Assembly: GCF_003150835.1 (NCBI RefSeq)
Contig: NZ_CP029479.1
Location: 682,001 to 746,000 of the forward strand
Reading direction: 5' to 3'
Source of the DNA: Phenylobacterium parvum
Lineage (GTDB): Bacteria > Pseudomonadota > Alphaproteobacteria > Caulobacterales > Caulobacteraceae
DNA: 64,000 nt
Position numbers and translations under genes: made by a program. Below the pieces are notes generated by a model. It saw nothing but the letters and a program-made list of their open reading frames with translations. It was not told where the DNA came from and did not search any database. Every line of letters starts with the position of its first letter. Position 1 is the first letter of the stretch. This document shows, piece by piece, positions 25,752 through 35,268 of the stretch.

Positions 25752-25877
25752 TCTAAGCGATCCAGCCACGGGCTGTGCGCGTCCTGAAGCGAATCAGCGG
25801 TTGGCCCTTCGCCTGTCGGCGGGGGGACGTCCGGGCCGGTTCGCAGCGGGTAGCGCCTCCAGTCTGGGGGACCCTTA

Positions 25878-25890
25878 CCAGATCATCTGG
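25878..25890. promoter_or_regulatory. 13-bp palindrome upstream of petA
   Basis: CCAGATCATCTGG is a perfect palindrome (one central base) in the 199-bp divergent trmL-petA region, 61 bp before the petA start. It may be an operator for either promoter. No regulator is implied by the sequence. Confidence 0.35.
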
Positions 25891-25950
25891 CGGGGTCGAG
25901 GACGGACGGCGCCTTTGCGGCGCGGTCCCCAAGCGAAGGGTGGCTTCAAG

Positions 25951-26505
25951 GTGGCCGACAGCGTGGCGGGCGCGAACCCCGAACATGGCGCGGGTGGGGA
26001 CGACCCCAGCCGTCGCGACTTCATTCACATCGCCGCGGTCGCCGCGGCGGCCGGCGCGGCGGCGACGGTGGCCTGGCCCCTCGTCGACCAGATGAACCCG
26101 GCCGGCGACACCCTGGCCCTGGCCTCGGTCGAGTTCGACCTGACGAAGGTCGAACTGGGCCAGTCGGTGACCATCAAGTGGCGCGGCAAGCCGCTGTTCA
26201 TCCGGCATCGCACCGGCGCCGAGATCGCCGCGGCGATCAAGGACGACAAGGCCGACATGCGCGATCCGCAGACCGACGAGGAGCGCCACAAGCCCGGCAA
26301 GGCCGAGTGGCTGGTCCTGATCGGAACCTGCACCCACCTGGGCTGCGTGCCGACCTTCGGCGGCGGTGACTATGCCGGCTGGTTCTGCCCCTGCCATGGC
26401 TCGCACTACGATACCTCCGGGCGTATCCGTAAGGGCCCCGCGCCCCTGAACCTCGTGGTTCCGGACTACGCCTTCCTCTCCGACACCGTGGTGAAGGTGG
26501 GCTGA
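25951..26505 (+). CDS. petA: Ubiquinol-cytochrome c reductase Rieske iron-sulfur subunit
   Basis: A 184-residue protein. The GTG at 25951 is chosen because the family N-terminus with a twin-arginine signal ([10 protein letters not shown]) starts just after it. A single hydrophobic anchor ([18 protein letters not shown]) follows. The 2Fe-2S ligands are in CTHLGC and CPCHGSH. It takes electrons from ubiquinol at the Qo site of complex III. petB starts 5 bp after its stop. Confidence 0.95.
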   Translation: MADSVAGANPEHGAGGDDPSRRDFIHIAAVAAAAGAAATVAWPLVDQMNPAGDTLALASVEFDLTKVELGQSVTIKWRGKPLFIRHRTGAEIAAAIKDDKADMRDPQTDEERHKPGKAEWLVLIGTCTHLGCVPTFGGGDYAGWFCPCHGSHYDTSGRIRKGPAPLNLVVPDYAFLSDTVVKVG

Positions 26506-26510
26506 CCGAC

Positions 26511-27830
26511 ATGAGCGGACATTCGAACTACGTTCCCAAGACCGGTTTCGAGCGCTGGCTCGACGCCCGGCTCCCCATCGCCCGGCTGGCCTACGACAGC
26601 ATCGTGGACTTCCCGACGCCGAAGAACCTGAACTACTGGTACACCTTCGGCGGGATCCTGGCCCTCTGCCTCGGCATCCAGCTGGCCACCGGCATCGTCC
26701 TGGCCATGCACTACGTGCCGCATGTGGACCACGCCTTCGCCTCCATCGAGCGCATCATGCGCGACGTGAACTACGGCTGGCTCATCCGTTACATGCACTC
26801 CAACGGGGCCTCGATGTTCTTCATCGCGGTCTATGCCCACATGTTCCGCGGCCTCTATTACGGGTCGTACAAGGCGCCCCGGGAGGTGCTCTGGATTCTC
26901 GGCTGCGTGATCTACCTGCTGATGATGGCCACCGCCTTCATGGGCTACGTCCTGCCCTGGGGCCAGATGAGCTTCCACGGCGCAGTCGTGATCACCAACC
27001 TGTTCGGCGCCCTGCCCATTATCGGCGAGTCCATCACCACCTGGCTGTGGGGCGGCTTCGCGGTGGACAATGCGACCCTGAACCGCTTCTTCTCGCTGCA
27101 CTACCTGATGCCGTTCATGATCGCCGGCGTGGTGGTCCTGCACGTCTGGGCCCTGCACGTGGTCGGGAACAACAACCCCACCGGCGTCCAGGTCCAGTCC
27201 AAGGCCGACACGGTTCCCTTCCACCCGTACTTCACGGTGAAGGATGGCTTCGCGATCGCCGTCTTCCTGGTGATGTTCGCGGCCTTCGTCTTCTTCAACC
27301 CGAACGCTCTGGGCCACCCGGACAACTACATCCCGGCCAACCCTCTGGTGACGCCCGCGCACATCGTTCCGGAATGGTACTTCCTGCCCTTCTACGCCAT
27401 CCTGCGGGCCGTCCCGGACAAGCTGATGGGCGTGCTCCTCATGTTCGGCGCCATCGCGGTGCTGTTCATCCTGCCCTGGCTGGATACCGCGCGGGTCAGG
27501 TCCCTCCGCTATCGTCCGACGACCCGGATGTACTTCTTCATCTTCGTGGTCGCCTGCTTCGTGCTGGGCTTCTGTGGCGGCAAGTTGCCCGACGAGCATG
27601 TCATCCCGGGCCTCAAGACCTTCCAGCTGATCGACGCCGACCTGAACTCCATGGTCTGGCTGTCGAGGTTCGCAGCGGCCTACTACTTCGCCTACTTCCT
27701 GGTCATCCTGCCCTGGATGGGTCTCACCGAGACCCCGCTCCCGCAGCCGGAATCGATCAGCGAACCGGTCCTGTCGCATTCCGCCGCCACGCCCGCCGGC
27801 GCCGCGGCCTCGCCTGAGAAGAGGGGTTGA
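26511..27830 (+). CDS. petB: Ubiquinol-cytochrome c reductase cytochrome b
   Basis: A 439-residue integral membrane protein with about eight helices. Haem-ligand histidines are in [20 protein letters not shown] and [20 protein letters not shown]; the Qo-site PEWY motif is in [15 protein letters not shown]. It carries bL and bH haems and both quinone sites. It is the middle gene of fbc/petABC, overlapping or nearly touching both neighbours. Confidence 0.96.
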   Translation: MSGHSNYVPKTGFERWLDARLPIARLAYDSIVDFPTPKNLNYWYTFGGILALCLGIQLATGIVLAMHYVPHVDHAFASIERIMRDVNYGWLIRYMHSNGASMFFIAVYAHMFRGLYYGSYKAPREVLWILGCVIYLLMMATAFMGYVLPWGQMSFHGAVVITNLFGALPIIGESITTWLWGGFAVDNATLNRFFSLHYLMPFMIAGVVVLHVWALHVVGNNNPTGVQVQSKADTVPFHPYFTVKDGFAIAVFLVMFAAFVFFNPNALGHPDNYIPANPLVTPAHIVPEWYFLPFYAILRAVPDKLMGVLLMFGAIAVLFILPWLDTARVRSLRYRPTTRMYFFIFVVACFVLGFCGGKLPDEHVIPGLKTFQLIDADLNSMVWLSRFAAAYYFAYFLVILPWMGLTETPLPQPESISEPVLSHSAATPAGAAASPEKRG

Positions 27831-27835
27831 GCCTG

Positions 27836-28678
27836 ATGCTTCGCAAAGGTCTCGCCATCGCCGTGCTCGGCCTCGCCCTCGTGGGCGGGCCGGCCCTGGC
27901 CGCCGGCTCCCAGAAGGAGCCCCGTACCGCCGACTGGAGCTTCAGCGGCCCCTTTGGCAAGTTCGACCGGGCCCAGCTCCAAAGGGGGTTCAAGGTCTAT
28001 CGGGAGGTCTGTGCGGCCTGCCACTCCATGAACCTGATGTCGTTCCGGAACCTCGGCCAGAAGGGCGGTCCCTTCTATGATCCCAAGTATCCGAACCCGA
28101 ACGACAATCCCTATGTGAAGACCATCGCCAAGGATTTCGAGGTCTCGGACATCGATCAGGAAACCGGGGATGTCGTGAAACGCCCGGCGACTCCGGCGGA
28201 TCGTTTCCCGAACCCCTACCCGAATGAAGCTGCGGCCCGCGCGGGTAATGGCGGCGCCCTGCCGCCGGACTTCTCGACCATTTCCAAGGCGCGGATGGGC
28301 GGTCCGAACTACATCTACTCGCTTCTGTCTGGCTACTCGGCTCCGCCGGCTGGCCTCGAGGTGCCCAACGGCCAGTACTACAACCCCTACATGCTGGGGG
28401 ATGTCTCGGCGTTCTGGAAGGGCAAGGGCCATGCGCCTCCCGGCGGCTTCATCGCCATGCCGCCCCAACTGGCGGCGGACAAGGTGACCTTCGACGACGG
28501 CACCAAGTCCACTATCGACCAGCAGGCCCTTGACGTCGCTGTCTTCCTGACCTGGGCGTCCGAGCCCAAGATGGAGGAGCGCAAGGCCTTCGGCGTCGGC
28601 GCCATGGTCTACCTGCTGATCCTGGCGGGCATCCTGTATGTCAGCTATCGCCGGATCTGGCGGAACGTCGCCCACTAG
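27836..28678 (+). CDS. petC: Ubiquinol-cytochrome c reductase cytochrome c1
   Basis: A 280-residue protein. The ATG at 27836 is chosen; a TTG at 27827 overlapping the petB stop would add three residues. The signal peptide is MLRKGLAIAVLGLALVGGPA. The haem c site is CAACHSMN, and a C-terminal membrane anchor (VYLLILAGILYVSYRRIWR) fixes it to the membrane. The acidic insertion regions typical of alphaproteobacterial c1 are modest. It hands electrons to soluble cytochrome c. Confidence 0.95.
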   Translation: MLRKGLAIAVLGLALVGGPALAAGSQKEPRTADWSFSGPFGKFDRAQLQRGFKVYREVCAACHSMNLMSFRNLGQKGGPFYDPKYPNPNDNPYVKTIAKDFEVSDIDQETGDVVKRPATPADRFPNPYPNEAAARAGNGGALPPDFSTISKARMGGPNYIYSLLSGYSAPPAGLEVPNGQYYNPYMLGDVSAFWKGKGHAPPGGFIAMPPQLAADKVTFDDGTKSTIDQQALDVAVFLTWASEPKMEERKAFGVGAMVYLLILAGILYVSYRRIWRNVAH

Positions 28679-28701
28679 GGGTTGACCCGCGCGGAGTTCA
28701 G

Positions 28702-28729
28702 GGGCCGGTCGCCTTCGGGCGGCCGGCCC
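28702..28729 (+). terminator. Intrinsic terminator after petABC
   Basis: A 12-bp stem (GGGCCGGTCGCC with GGCGGCCGGCCC, one T-G wobble) closed by a TTCG tetraloop, followed by TTTCCGTTT. It lies in the 92-bp gap between petC and convergent ychF. Confidence 0.85.
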
Positions 28730-28770
28730 TTTCCGTTTGGAGACGCGCCCCTCAGGACGGGGCGACAGCC

Positions 28771-29868
28771 TCAGACGTTGAAGCGGAAGTTCATCACGTC
28801 GCCATCGTGGACGACGTACTCCTTGCCTTCGGAGCGAAACCGGCCAGCCTCGCGTGCGCCCGCTTCGCCCCGGAACTTCACATAGTCCTCGAAGGCGATG
28901 GTCTCGGCGCGGATGAAGCCCTTCTCGAAATCCGTATGGATCACCCCGGCCGCCTGGGGCGCAGTCGCGCCCAGGGGGATGGTCCAGGCCCGCGCTTCCT
29001 TGGGGCCCGCCGTGAAGTAGGTCTGCAGGCCCAGGAGGGCGTAGGCCTCGCGGATCAAGCGGTTGAGGCCCGGCTCGTGCAGGCCAAGGGTCTCGAGGAA
29101 CTCGGCCCGCTCCTCGCGGTCCAGGAGCGCGATCTCGCTCTCGATCTGGGCCGAGATCACCACGGTCTTGGCGTTGTCCCGGGCGGCGCGTCCTGCGACC
29201 GTCTCGGAGAATGCGTTGCCAGAACTGGCGGAGGCCTCGTCGACATTGCAGACGTAGAGTGCGGGCTTGGAGGTCAGCAGCTGGAGCATGCGCCAGCCCT
29301 TCTCCTCGCCGGCCGGGACCTTGGCGGCGCGGGCCGGGCGGCCTTCCCGCAACTCGGCGAGGGCCAGGTTCATGAGGGCCAGGGTGGCGCCAGCCTCCTT
29401 GTCGCCGGTCTTGGCCCGCTTCTCGAGGTTGGAGACACGCTTCTCGAGGCTCTCGAGGTCCGCCAGCATGAGCTCGGTCTCGATGATGTCGAGGTCCGAG
29501 ATCGGGTCGATGCGGCCCTCCACGTGCGTGATATCGTCATTGACGAAGCAGCGCGAGACGAAGGCCACGGCGTCGCAGTCGCGGATGTTGGCCAGGAACT
29601 GGTTGCCCAGGCCCTCGCCCTGGGCGGCGCCGCGCACAAGGCCCGCCACGTCCACGAAGTTCATCCGCGCCGGAATGATTTCTTTTGACCCCGCGATCTC
29701 CGCCAGGGCGTCCAGCCGCGACTCGGGTACGGCCACGTCGCCGACATTGGGCTCGATGGTGCAGAAGGGGTAGTTGGCCGCCTGGGCCGCCGCCGTCTGG
29801 GTGAGGGCGTTGAACAGGGTCGACTTGCCGACATTGGGCAGGCCGACGATGGCGACTTTCAGGGCCAT
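28771..29868 (-). CDS. ychF: Redox-regulated ATPase YchF (OLA1 family)
   Basis: A 365-residue P-loop protein of the Obg group. GLPNVGKSTLFNALT is the Walker A, and DVAGLVRGAAQGEGLGNQFL is switch II (G3). The C-terminal TGS domain ends FRSEGKEYVVHDGDVMNFRF. It hydrolyses ATP rather than GTP and binds ribosomes. It sits beside pth, as in many bacteria, though here on the same strand with a 58-bp gap. Confidence 0.95.
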   Translation of the reverse strand: MALKVAIVGLPNVGKSTLFNALTQTAAAQAANYPFCTIEPNVGDVAVPESRLDALAEIAGSKEIIPARMNFVDVAGLVRGAAQGEGLGNQFLANIRDCDAVAFVSRCFVNDDITHVEGRIDPISDLDIIETELMLADLESLEKRVSNLEKRAKTGDKEAGATLALMNLALAELREGRPARAAKVPAGEEKGWRMLQLLTSKPALYVCNVDEASASSGNAFSETVAGRAARDNAKTVVISAQIESEIALLDREERAEFLETLGLHEPGLNRLIREAYALLGLQTYFTAGPKEARAWTIPLGATAPQAAGVIHTDFEKGFIRAETIAFEDYVKFRGEAGAREAGRFRSEGKEYVVHDGDVMNFRFNV

Positions 29869-29926
29869 GACGTGGAGAACTCCTCGGAACCGGAGGCGCG
29901 GCGACTAGCACGCGCCCGGGGATTGG

Positions 29927-30544
29927 TCACGCTGGATCGCCGGACTTTCGGGGATCCAGCTTTTCGGCGGGGGCGAGGCGCATGACTTCCGCCTGGAAGC
30001 GCTCGTCCTCACCGGCGGCGAGCAGGGGCGAGGCGTCGGCCACCGCCTCCAGGAGGGTGGAGACCCAGGCGACCTCGGTCTTGTGGAAATCGGAGAGGAC
30101 GTACCCGTGGACCCGGTCCTTGTGGCCGGGATGCCCGACCCCCAGGCGCGCCCGCCGGAAGTCCGGGCCGACGTGGGCGGTGACGGAGCGGACGCCGTTG
30201 TTCCCCGCGGCCCCGCCGCCGGTCTTCATGCGGAACCGCCCGGCGGCCAGGTCGATCTCGTCGTAGAAGAGGACCAGGTCGGCCGGGGTCAGCTTGTAGA
30301 ACTTCAGGGCCGCGGAAACCGAGCGTCCGCTGTCATTGTAGAAGGTCTGGGGTTTCAGGGTCAGGGCGCGCACGGGCCCGGAGGGGGTGTCGATAGTCCC
30401 CTCGCGGACCAGGCCCTGGAAGCGGCTGCGCTCAGGGCCAAAGCGCCAGCGTGAGGCGATGGCGTCCACCGCCCGGAATCCGATGTTGTGGCGGTTGCCG
30501 GCATAAGCCGGCCCCGGATTGCCCTGGCCCGCCAGGATCAGCAC
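29927..30544 (-). CDS. pth: Peptidyl-tRNA hydrolase
   Basis: A 205-residue protein. GNPGPAYAGNRHNIGFRAVD holds the catalytic His, LKPQTFYNDSGRSV and FYDEIDLAAGRFRMKTGGG the tRNA-contact residues, and the GHNGV-like motif reads GNNGVRS with GHPGHKDRVHGYVLSDF after it. It releases tRNA from peptidyl-tRNA that drops off the ribosome. It follows rplY by 20 bp; the rplY-pth pair is widely conserved. Confidence 0.95.
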   Translation of the reverse strand: MLILAGQGNPGPAYAGNRHNIGFRAVDAIASRWRFGPERSRFQGLVREGTIDTPSGPVRALTLKPQTFYNDSGRSVSAALKFYKLTPADLVLFYDEIDLAAGRFRMKTGGGAAGNNGVRSVTAHVGPDFRRARLGVGHPGHKDRVHGYVLSDFHKTEVAWVSTLLEAVADASPLLAAGEDERFQAEVMRLAPAEKLDPRKSGDPA

Positions 30545-30564
30545 GGCGGGCCGTCAGCCGGGCC

Positions 30565-31164
30565 TCAGGCCTCGGCGCCTTCCGCGTTCGCGGCGGAGGT
30601 GGCCGCTGCAGAGCCGGCCACCGTGGCCACCACCGCGTCGCCGGCGGCGGCCGGGGTCGCGCCCGTGGGCAGCTTCAGCGAGCTGATGCGGATGGTCTCG
30701 CCGATATCCAGGCCGGTGAGGTCGTGAACGATCTCCTCGGGGATGTGGTCGGCGGAGCAGTTCAGCTCGATCTCGTGCAGGACGACATTGAGCGTGCCGC
30801 CGCGCTTCAGGCCCGGCGAGGCTTCCTGGTTGCGGAAATGAACAGGCACGGCGATCCGGATCTGCTGGTGCTCGTCGACCCGGTAGAGGTCGAAGTGCCA
30901 GGGCTCGTCGGTCACGGGGTGCATGTCCACGACCTTGGCGATGACCGGCTGGGTCTCCTCGCCATACTTCAGGGTCACCAGGTGGCCCAGCAGCTTGCCG
31001 GTGAAGAGCGCCTTGCGGAACTCATTGGACTTGACCGCGATGGCCACGGGATCCTTGGCGCCGCCGTACAGCACGCCGGGGACCTTGCCCTCGCGGCGGG
31101 TGGCGCGGGCGCCCCCGGTTCCGGTGCGTTCGCGGACTTCGACGTTCAGAATGATATCGGCCAT
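30565..31164 (-). CDS. rplY: 50S ribosomal protein L25/general stress protein Ctc
   Basis: A 199-residue long-form L25 (TL5/CTC type). The start at 31164 (MADIILNVEVRERTGTGGAR) is the family N-terminus. Residues 1-95 are the 5S rRNA-binding L25 domain (REGKVPGVLYGG), followed by the second beta domain and an Ala-rich tail. It binds 5S rRNA in the large subunit. It is in operon with pth; a leader hairpin lies just upstream. Confidence 0.95.
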   Translation of the reverse strand: MADIILNVEVRERTGTGGARATRREGKVPGVLYGGAKDPVAIAVKSNEFRKALFTGKLLGHLVTLKYGEETQPVIAKVVDMHPVTDEPWHFDLYRVDEHQQIRIAVPVHFRNQEASPGLKRGGTLNVVLHEIELNCSADHIPEEIVHDLTGLDIGETIRISSLKLPTGATPAAAGDAVVATVAGSAAATSAANAEGAEA

Positions 31165-31186
31165 GGCCCTGCCTCGAAACGAAGCC

Positions 31187-31207
31187 GCCGCGCGGACGCC
31201 GCGCGGC
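31187..31207 (-). promoter_or_regulatory. Leader hairpin upstream of rplY
   Basis: A perfect 9-bp stem (GCCGCGCGG with CCGCGCGGC) and 3-base loop lies 22 bp before the rplY ATG, inside the likely 5' leader. Its position would allow control of translation initiation, perhaps by L25 itself; this is inference. Confidence 0.4.
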
Positions 31208-31242
31208 GACGGACGACCCGTAGGGGTCGAAAGGTGCGGCTG

Positions 31243-31269
31243 GATACACAAAACCCCGGCGGATTGCAA
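31243..31269 (-). promoter_or_regulatory. Likely rplY-pth promoter
   Basis: On the minus strand TTGCAA (31269-31264) and TGTATC (31248-31243) are spaced by 15 bp, giving a start about 70 bp before the rplY ATG. The region is notably less GC-rich than its surroundings. Confidence 0.45.
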
Positions 31270-31295
31270 CGGCCGAGCCGCCTCCGCCGGGCGCC

Positions 31296-32321
31296 TTACT
31301 TCTTCTTCGCCGCGGGCTTGCGCGCCGGGGCCGCAGCCTGGGTCGGCTTGTTCGGCCTCACCGTGGGAATGAAGCGGGGCTCGTAGGGTTCCTTCTGTCC
31401 GGACGCCTTGATGACGCACCTGCCGCTGTCCATCATGATGTGCTGTCCGAGGCAGAAGATGTCCTCGTAGTAGGGCTTCGAGACCGCCAGGCACTGGTTG
31501 GTGTTGAGCTTGGTCATGCGGGCGCAGCTGGCGATATTCGGGTCCTGCATGACGGCGTTGATATTCTCGTTCCGCAGGGCGCCAGCCTGTCCGAGGACGG
31601 CCATGGCCGCGACCGCGACCGAGCGGACGACGGACTGGCTGTACGGCGCCTCCACCGGGCCGCCGGCGGGGCGGCGAACGGCGGCATGGGCGCGCAGTTC
31701 GGACTCGCTCAGGCTGCTGTCGAAGAAGATGGCCGACAGGGACTTGGCGTTGGCCAGTCGCCCCGTCCGGTTCGCGACCTCGACCTTGGACCAGGCCTGC
31801 TTCTGGACATCGTAGGCCGACTGCTTGACGGCCTTGCCAGCGTCGTAAAGCCGTTGTCCATCCTCGGCCAGAACCAGCGCCACCCGGCTGGCGGCCTCGC
31901 CCGAGCCGCGGATGCCCAGGACATTGTAGGGGTTGGCCGCGAGGCTCTCCGCCAGCTGGGCCCGCTGGGCCTCACCGACGGCTTGGGCCCGGATCCCGGC
32001 GACGAAGGCGGGGTCTTCCAGCGCCACGATGGCGCCGTAGGCGATCGCGCCCTGCATGATCTGGCCGGATTCGATGGAGCTTCCCGCCTCGACCGCCTTG
32101 GAGACCATCTCGCCGTCGGAGAAGGACGGGGAGATCGAGGACGCGCGGTCGATGAAGTTACGGTAGGCGCCCGCCTGGTCGACGATCCGCGGCGCCAGGA
32201 CGATCTCCGGCGGCTTGCTGGGCGCGACCGCCAGGGGTTTCTCGGGGCCGCACGCCGCGAGGACGAGGCCGGACAGGGTCAGGCTGGCCAGGATCGAGTG
32301 AATACGACGGACTTTGGGCAT
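31296..32321 (-). CDS. Lipoprotein of unknown function
   Basis: A 341-residue protein. The start at 32321 (MPKVRRIHSIL) begins a lipoprotein signal with lipobox LAAC, Cys24. The mature protein is mostly helical and Ala-rich and has a cluster of Cys in the C-terminal third (ASCARMT, NQCLAVS, DIFCLGQH, GRCVIKA). It ends in a Pro/Ala/Lys tail (PARKPAAKKK). No named family is recognised. It sits between prs and rplY in an otherwise housekeeping block, with its own likely promoter. Confidence 0.82.
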   Translation of the reverse strand: MPKVRRIHSILASLTLSGLVLAACGPEKPLAVAPSKPPEIVLAPRIVDQAGAYRNFIDRASSISPSFSDGEMVSKAVEAGSSIESGQIMQGAIAYGAIVALEDPAFVAGIRAQAVGEAQRAQLAESLAANPYNVLGIRGSGEAASRVALVLAEDGQRLYDAGKAVKQSAYDVQKQAWSKVEVANRTGRLANAKSLSAIFFDSSLSESELRAHAAVRRPAGGPVEAPYSQSVVRSVAVAAMAVLGQAGALRNENINAVMQDPNIASCARMTKLNTNQCLAVSKPYYEDIFCLGQHIMMDSGRCVIKASGQKEPYEPRFIPTVRPNKPTQAAAPARKPAAKKK

Positions 32322-32373
32322 GGGTATCGCTCCCCGGGGCTTCCGCGGCGGGTCAGGCGGAGGTTTCGCGCCA

Positions 32374-32402
32374 ATTATTCCCTGCTTTGCCGGCGGGGGC
32401 AA
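32374..32402 (-). promoter_or_regulatory. Likely promoter of the lipoprotein gene
   Basis: On the minus strand TTGCCC (32402-32397) and AATAAT (32379-32374) are spaced by exactly 17 bp. The start would be about 46 bp before the ATG. An inverted repeat TTTGCC/GGCAAA (32386-32403) overlaps the -35 and spacer, and could be an operator or part of the prs terminator. Confidence 0.55.
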
Positions 32403-32412
32403 ACCCGACGGA

Positions 32413-33348
<936 letters not shown>

Positions 33349-33433
33349 CGGGGACTCTCCGCCTCTTCTCGCCCTTCGGCGCTTGTAGGCAGGGCGGGGA
33401 AGGGGGGCAAGGCCCGGCGATGGGAAATCCGGC

Positions 33434-34210
33434 TTAGACCAGGGTGATCGCGGAAAGCAGGCGTCCGAAGTCGGGCTCGCCCCGGTGCAGGGCCCGGCGG
33501 TTGGAGAAGAAGCGATCGGCGTCGGCGCAGGTGTCGGCCCCGATCCACTCCGCCCCGGCCACGCCGGCCCGCTCCAGCCGAGACAGGGCGTAGGCGGGCA
33601 GGTCGAAGTAGAGGCGGTCGCCGTCGCCGGCCGAGAAGAAGGCCAGGCTGGAGGCGCGTTCGGCGACAACCTGTTCGCGGAACTCTGGCCCGACCTCGTA
33701 GGAGGTTGGCCCGATGCAGGGGCCGACGGCGGCGAGGATCCGGTCCGGTCGGGCGCCCAGTCCCGTCATGGCGGCCACTCCCGCCTCGATGACCCCTGCA
33801 AGGGCGCCGCGCCAGCCGGCGTGGACGGCGCAAACCACCCGGGCCTCGGGATCGGCCATCAGCACGGGCGCGCAGTCGGCGGCCAGGGCCCCGCAGAGCA
33901 GTCCGGGCGTACGCGTGGCCACGCCATCCCCCTGCGGCCGCGCCTCGCCGAACGGCTTGTCGGCGACGTGCACGACCGCCGAGTGGACCTGGTAGGCGAT
34001 ACTGAGGGCCTCGGGCGGCAGGCTGAAGTGAGCGGCGGCGCGGGCCTGGTTCTCATCCACGGCCCCGGGCTCGTCATCCGAGCCCCGGCCCAGGTTGAGG
34101 CTCTCGTAGATCCCCCGGGACACCCCGCCGCGGCGAGTGAAGAAGCCATGGCGCAGGCCGGCGACGTCCAGGCGGGCGGAGGTCAGGACTTCGACGGCTT
34201 CCGGGGTCAT
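33434..34210 (-). CDS. pgeF: Peptidoglycan editing factor PgeF/multicopper polyphenol oxidase (YfiH) family
   Basis: A 258-residue protein of the Cu-oxidase_4/DUF152 family. [19 protein letters not shown] and [10 protein letters not shown] supply the His-Cys-His zinc site, and [13 protein letters not shown] is the typical late motif. Family members act as purine nucleoside phosphorylase/adenosine deaminase-like enzymes (FAMIN relatives), and YfiH in E. coli edits peptidoglycan precursors. Its ATG overlaps the midA stop (ATGA). Confidence 0.9.
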   Translation of the reverse strand: MTPEAVEVLTSARLDVAGLRHGFFTRRGGVSRGIYESLNLGRGSDDEPGAVDENQARAAAHFSLPPEALSIAYQVHSAVVHVADKPFGEARPQGDGVATRTPGLLCGALAADCAPVLMADPEARVVCAVHAGWRGALAGVIEAGVAAMTGLGARPDRILAAVGPCIGPTSYEVGPEFREQVVAERASSLAFFSAGDGDRLYFDLPAYALSRLERAGVAGAEWIGADTCADADRFFSNRRALHRGEPDFGRLLSAITLV

Positions 34211-35268
34211 GGGGTGTCTCCAAACCCCGGCGGCCTGAGGCCGGGGGAATGTAGGGCGGCGGCCAGGAAGAGCTCGCCCATCTGGTCGGGGGCGGCCAGG
34301 CGCTCGACCTGGCGGCGGATCCGGGGCGCCGCGTCCGGTCGGGCGCGGGCCAGGGCCTCGGCCCTAGCCTCCAGGCCAAGGGCGCGCAGGAAGCGGCCCT
34401 GGCCGACAGGGCCGGCGGTCTCGATCCCCTCGCGACGGGCGGCGGCCAGGACCGAGGGAAAGTCAGCGTGGACCGTCAGGTCGGCCAGGCCCGGATGGGC
34501 GAGGGGGTCCTCGCGCCTGTGCCCCCGGACGGCCTGGAAGGTGTCGCCAAGCCCGGGCTCGGCGCGTCCATAATCCACCAGCAGGGCCGCCCCGCCATCG
34601 CGGGCGATGCGGGCGGCGATGTCCGAGCCCAGGGCCTCCTGGGCGGGGGAGTGCTCGAATACGGCGCCCTCGGGGGCGGAGCCCGGCGCGGCGACCAGGG
34701 GTGGCGCGGGCGCGAGGCCGAAGACGAGTTCGCCGCCTTCGACGCCGACGCGCCTTTCCATCCAGGCGCCGTCCCGGCGTTCCCACTGGCGGGTGGGCAG
34801 GCAGTCGAGGACCTCATTGGCGACCAGCAGGACCGGGGCTCCGCCAGGAATCTCGTCCAGGCGGTCCGCGTGCCGGGGCGCCGGGCCCAGCCTGGCCTTC
34901 TGGAGGCTGCGGAGGGGAAGTGATGGCTCCACCAGCCAGACCTCCGCTGCGTCGGCGAAGCCCGGCGCCATGCCGGCGGCGCGCAGGAGGTCGGACATCA
35001 GGGTCCCGTCGCCAGGCCCCATCTCCACCAGGCGGAAGGGGGAGGGCGCGCCCATCTGGCGCCAGAGCTCGACCATCCAGAGGCCGATGAGCTCGCCGAA
35101 GACCTGGCTGACCAGGGGGGCGGTGATGAAGTCACCCTCGGCGCTCAGGGCCGGCCGGACGGCGTAGTAGCCGTCCCTTGGATCATGCAGGCAGACGTGC
35201 ATGTACTCGGCCACGCTCATCGGGCCGCCCGAGCGGATGCGGTCGGCGATCCGCGCCGCCAGGCTCAC
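34207..35268 (-). CDS. Class I SAM-dependent methyltransferase, MidA/NDUFAF7 family
   Basis: A 353-residue protein. The GTG at 35268, overlapping the lgt stop, is preferred to the later ATG because the family opens with LAARIADRIRSGGPMSVAEYM. LVEMGPGDGTLMSDLL is the SAM-binding motif and VANEVLDCLPTRQW the conserved downstream motif. The mitochondrial relative NDUFAF7 dimethylates an Arg of the complex I subunit NDUFS2; bacterial targets are uncertain. It is coupled on both sides to lgt and pgeF. Confidence 0.9.
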   Translation of the reverse strand: MSLAARIADRIRSGGPMSVAEYMHVCLHDPRDGYYAVRPALSAEGDFITAPLVSQVFGELIGLWMVELWRQMGAPSPFRLVEMGPGDGTLMSDLLRAAGMAPGFADAAEVWLVEPSLPLRSLQKARLGPAPRHADRLDEIPGGAPVLLVANEVLDCLPTRQWERRDGAWMERRVGVEGGELVFGLAPAPPLVAAPGSAPEGAVFEHSPAQEALGSDIAARIARDGGAALLVDYGRAEPGLGDTFQAVRGHRREDPLAHPGLADLTVHADFPSVLAAARREGIETAGPVGQGRFLRALGLEARAEALARARPDAAPRIRRQVERLAAPDQMGELFLAAALHSPGLRPPGFGDTP

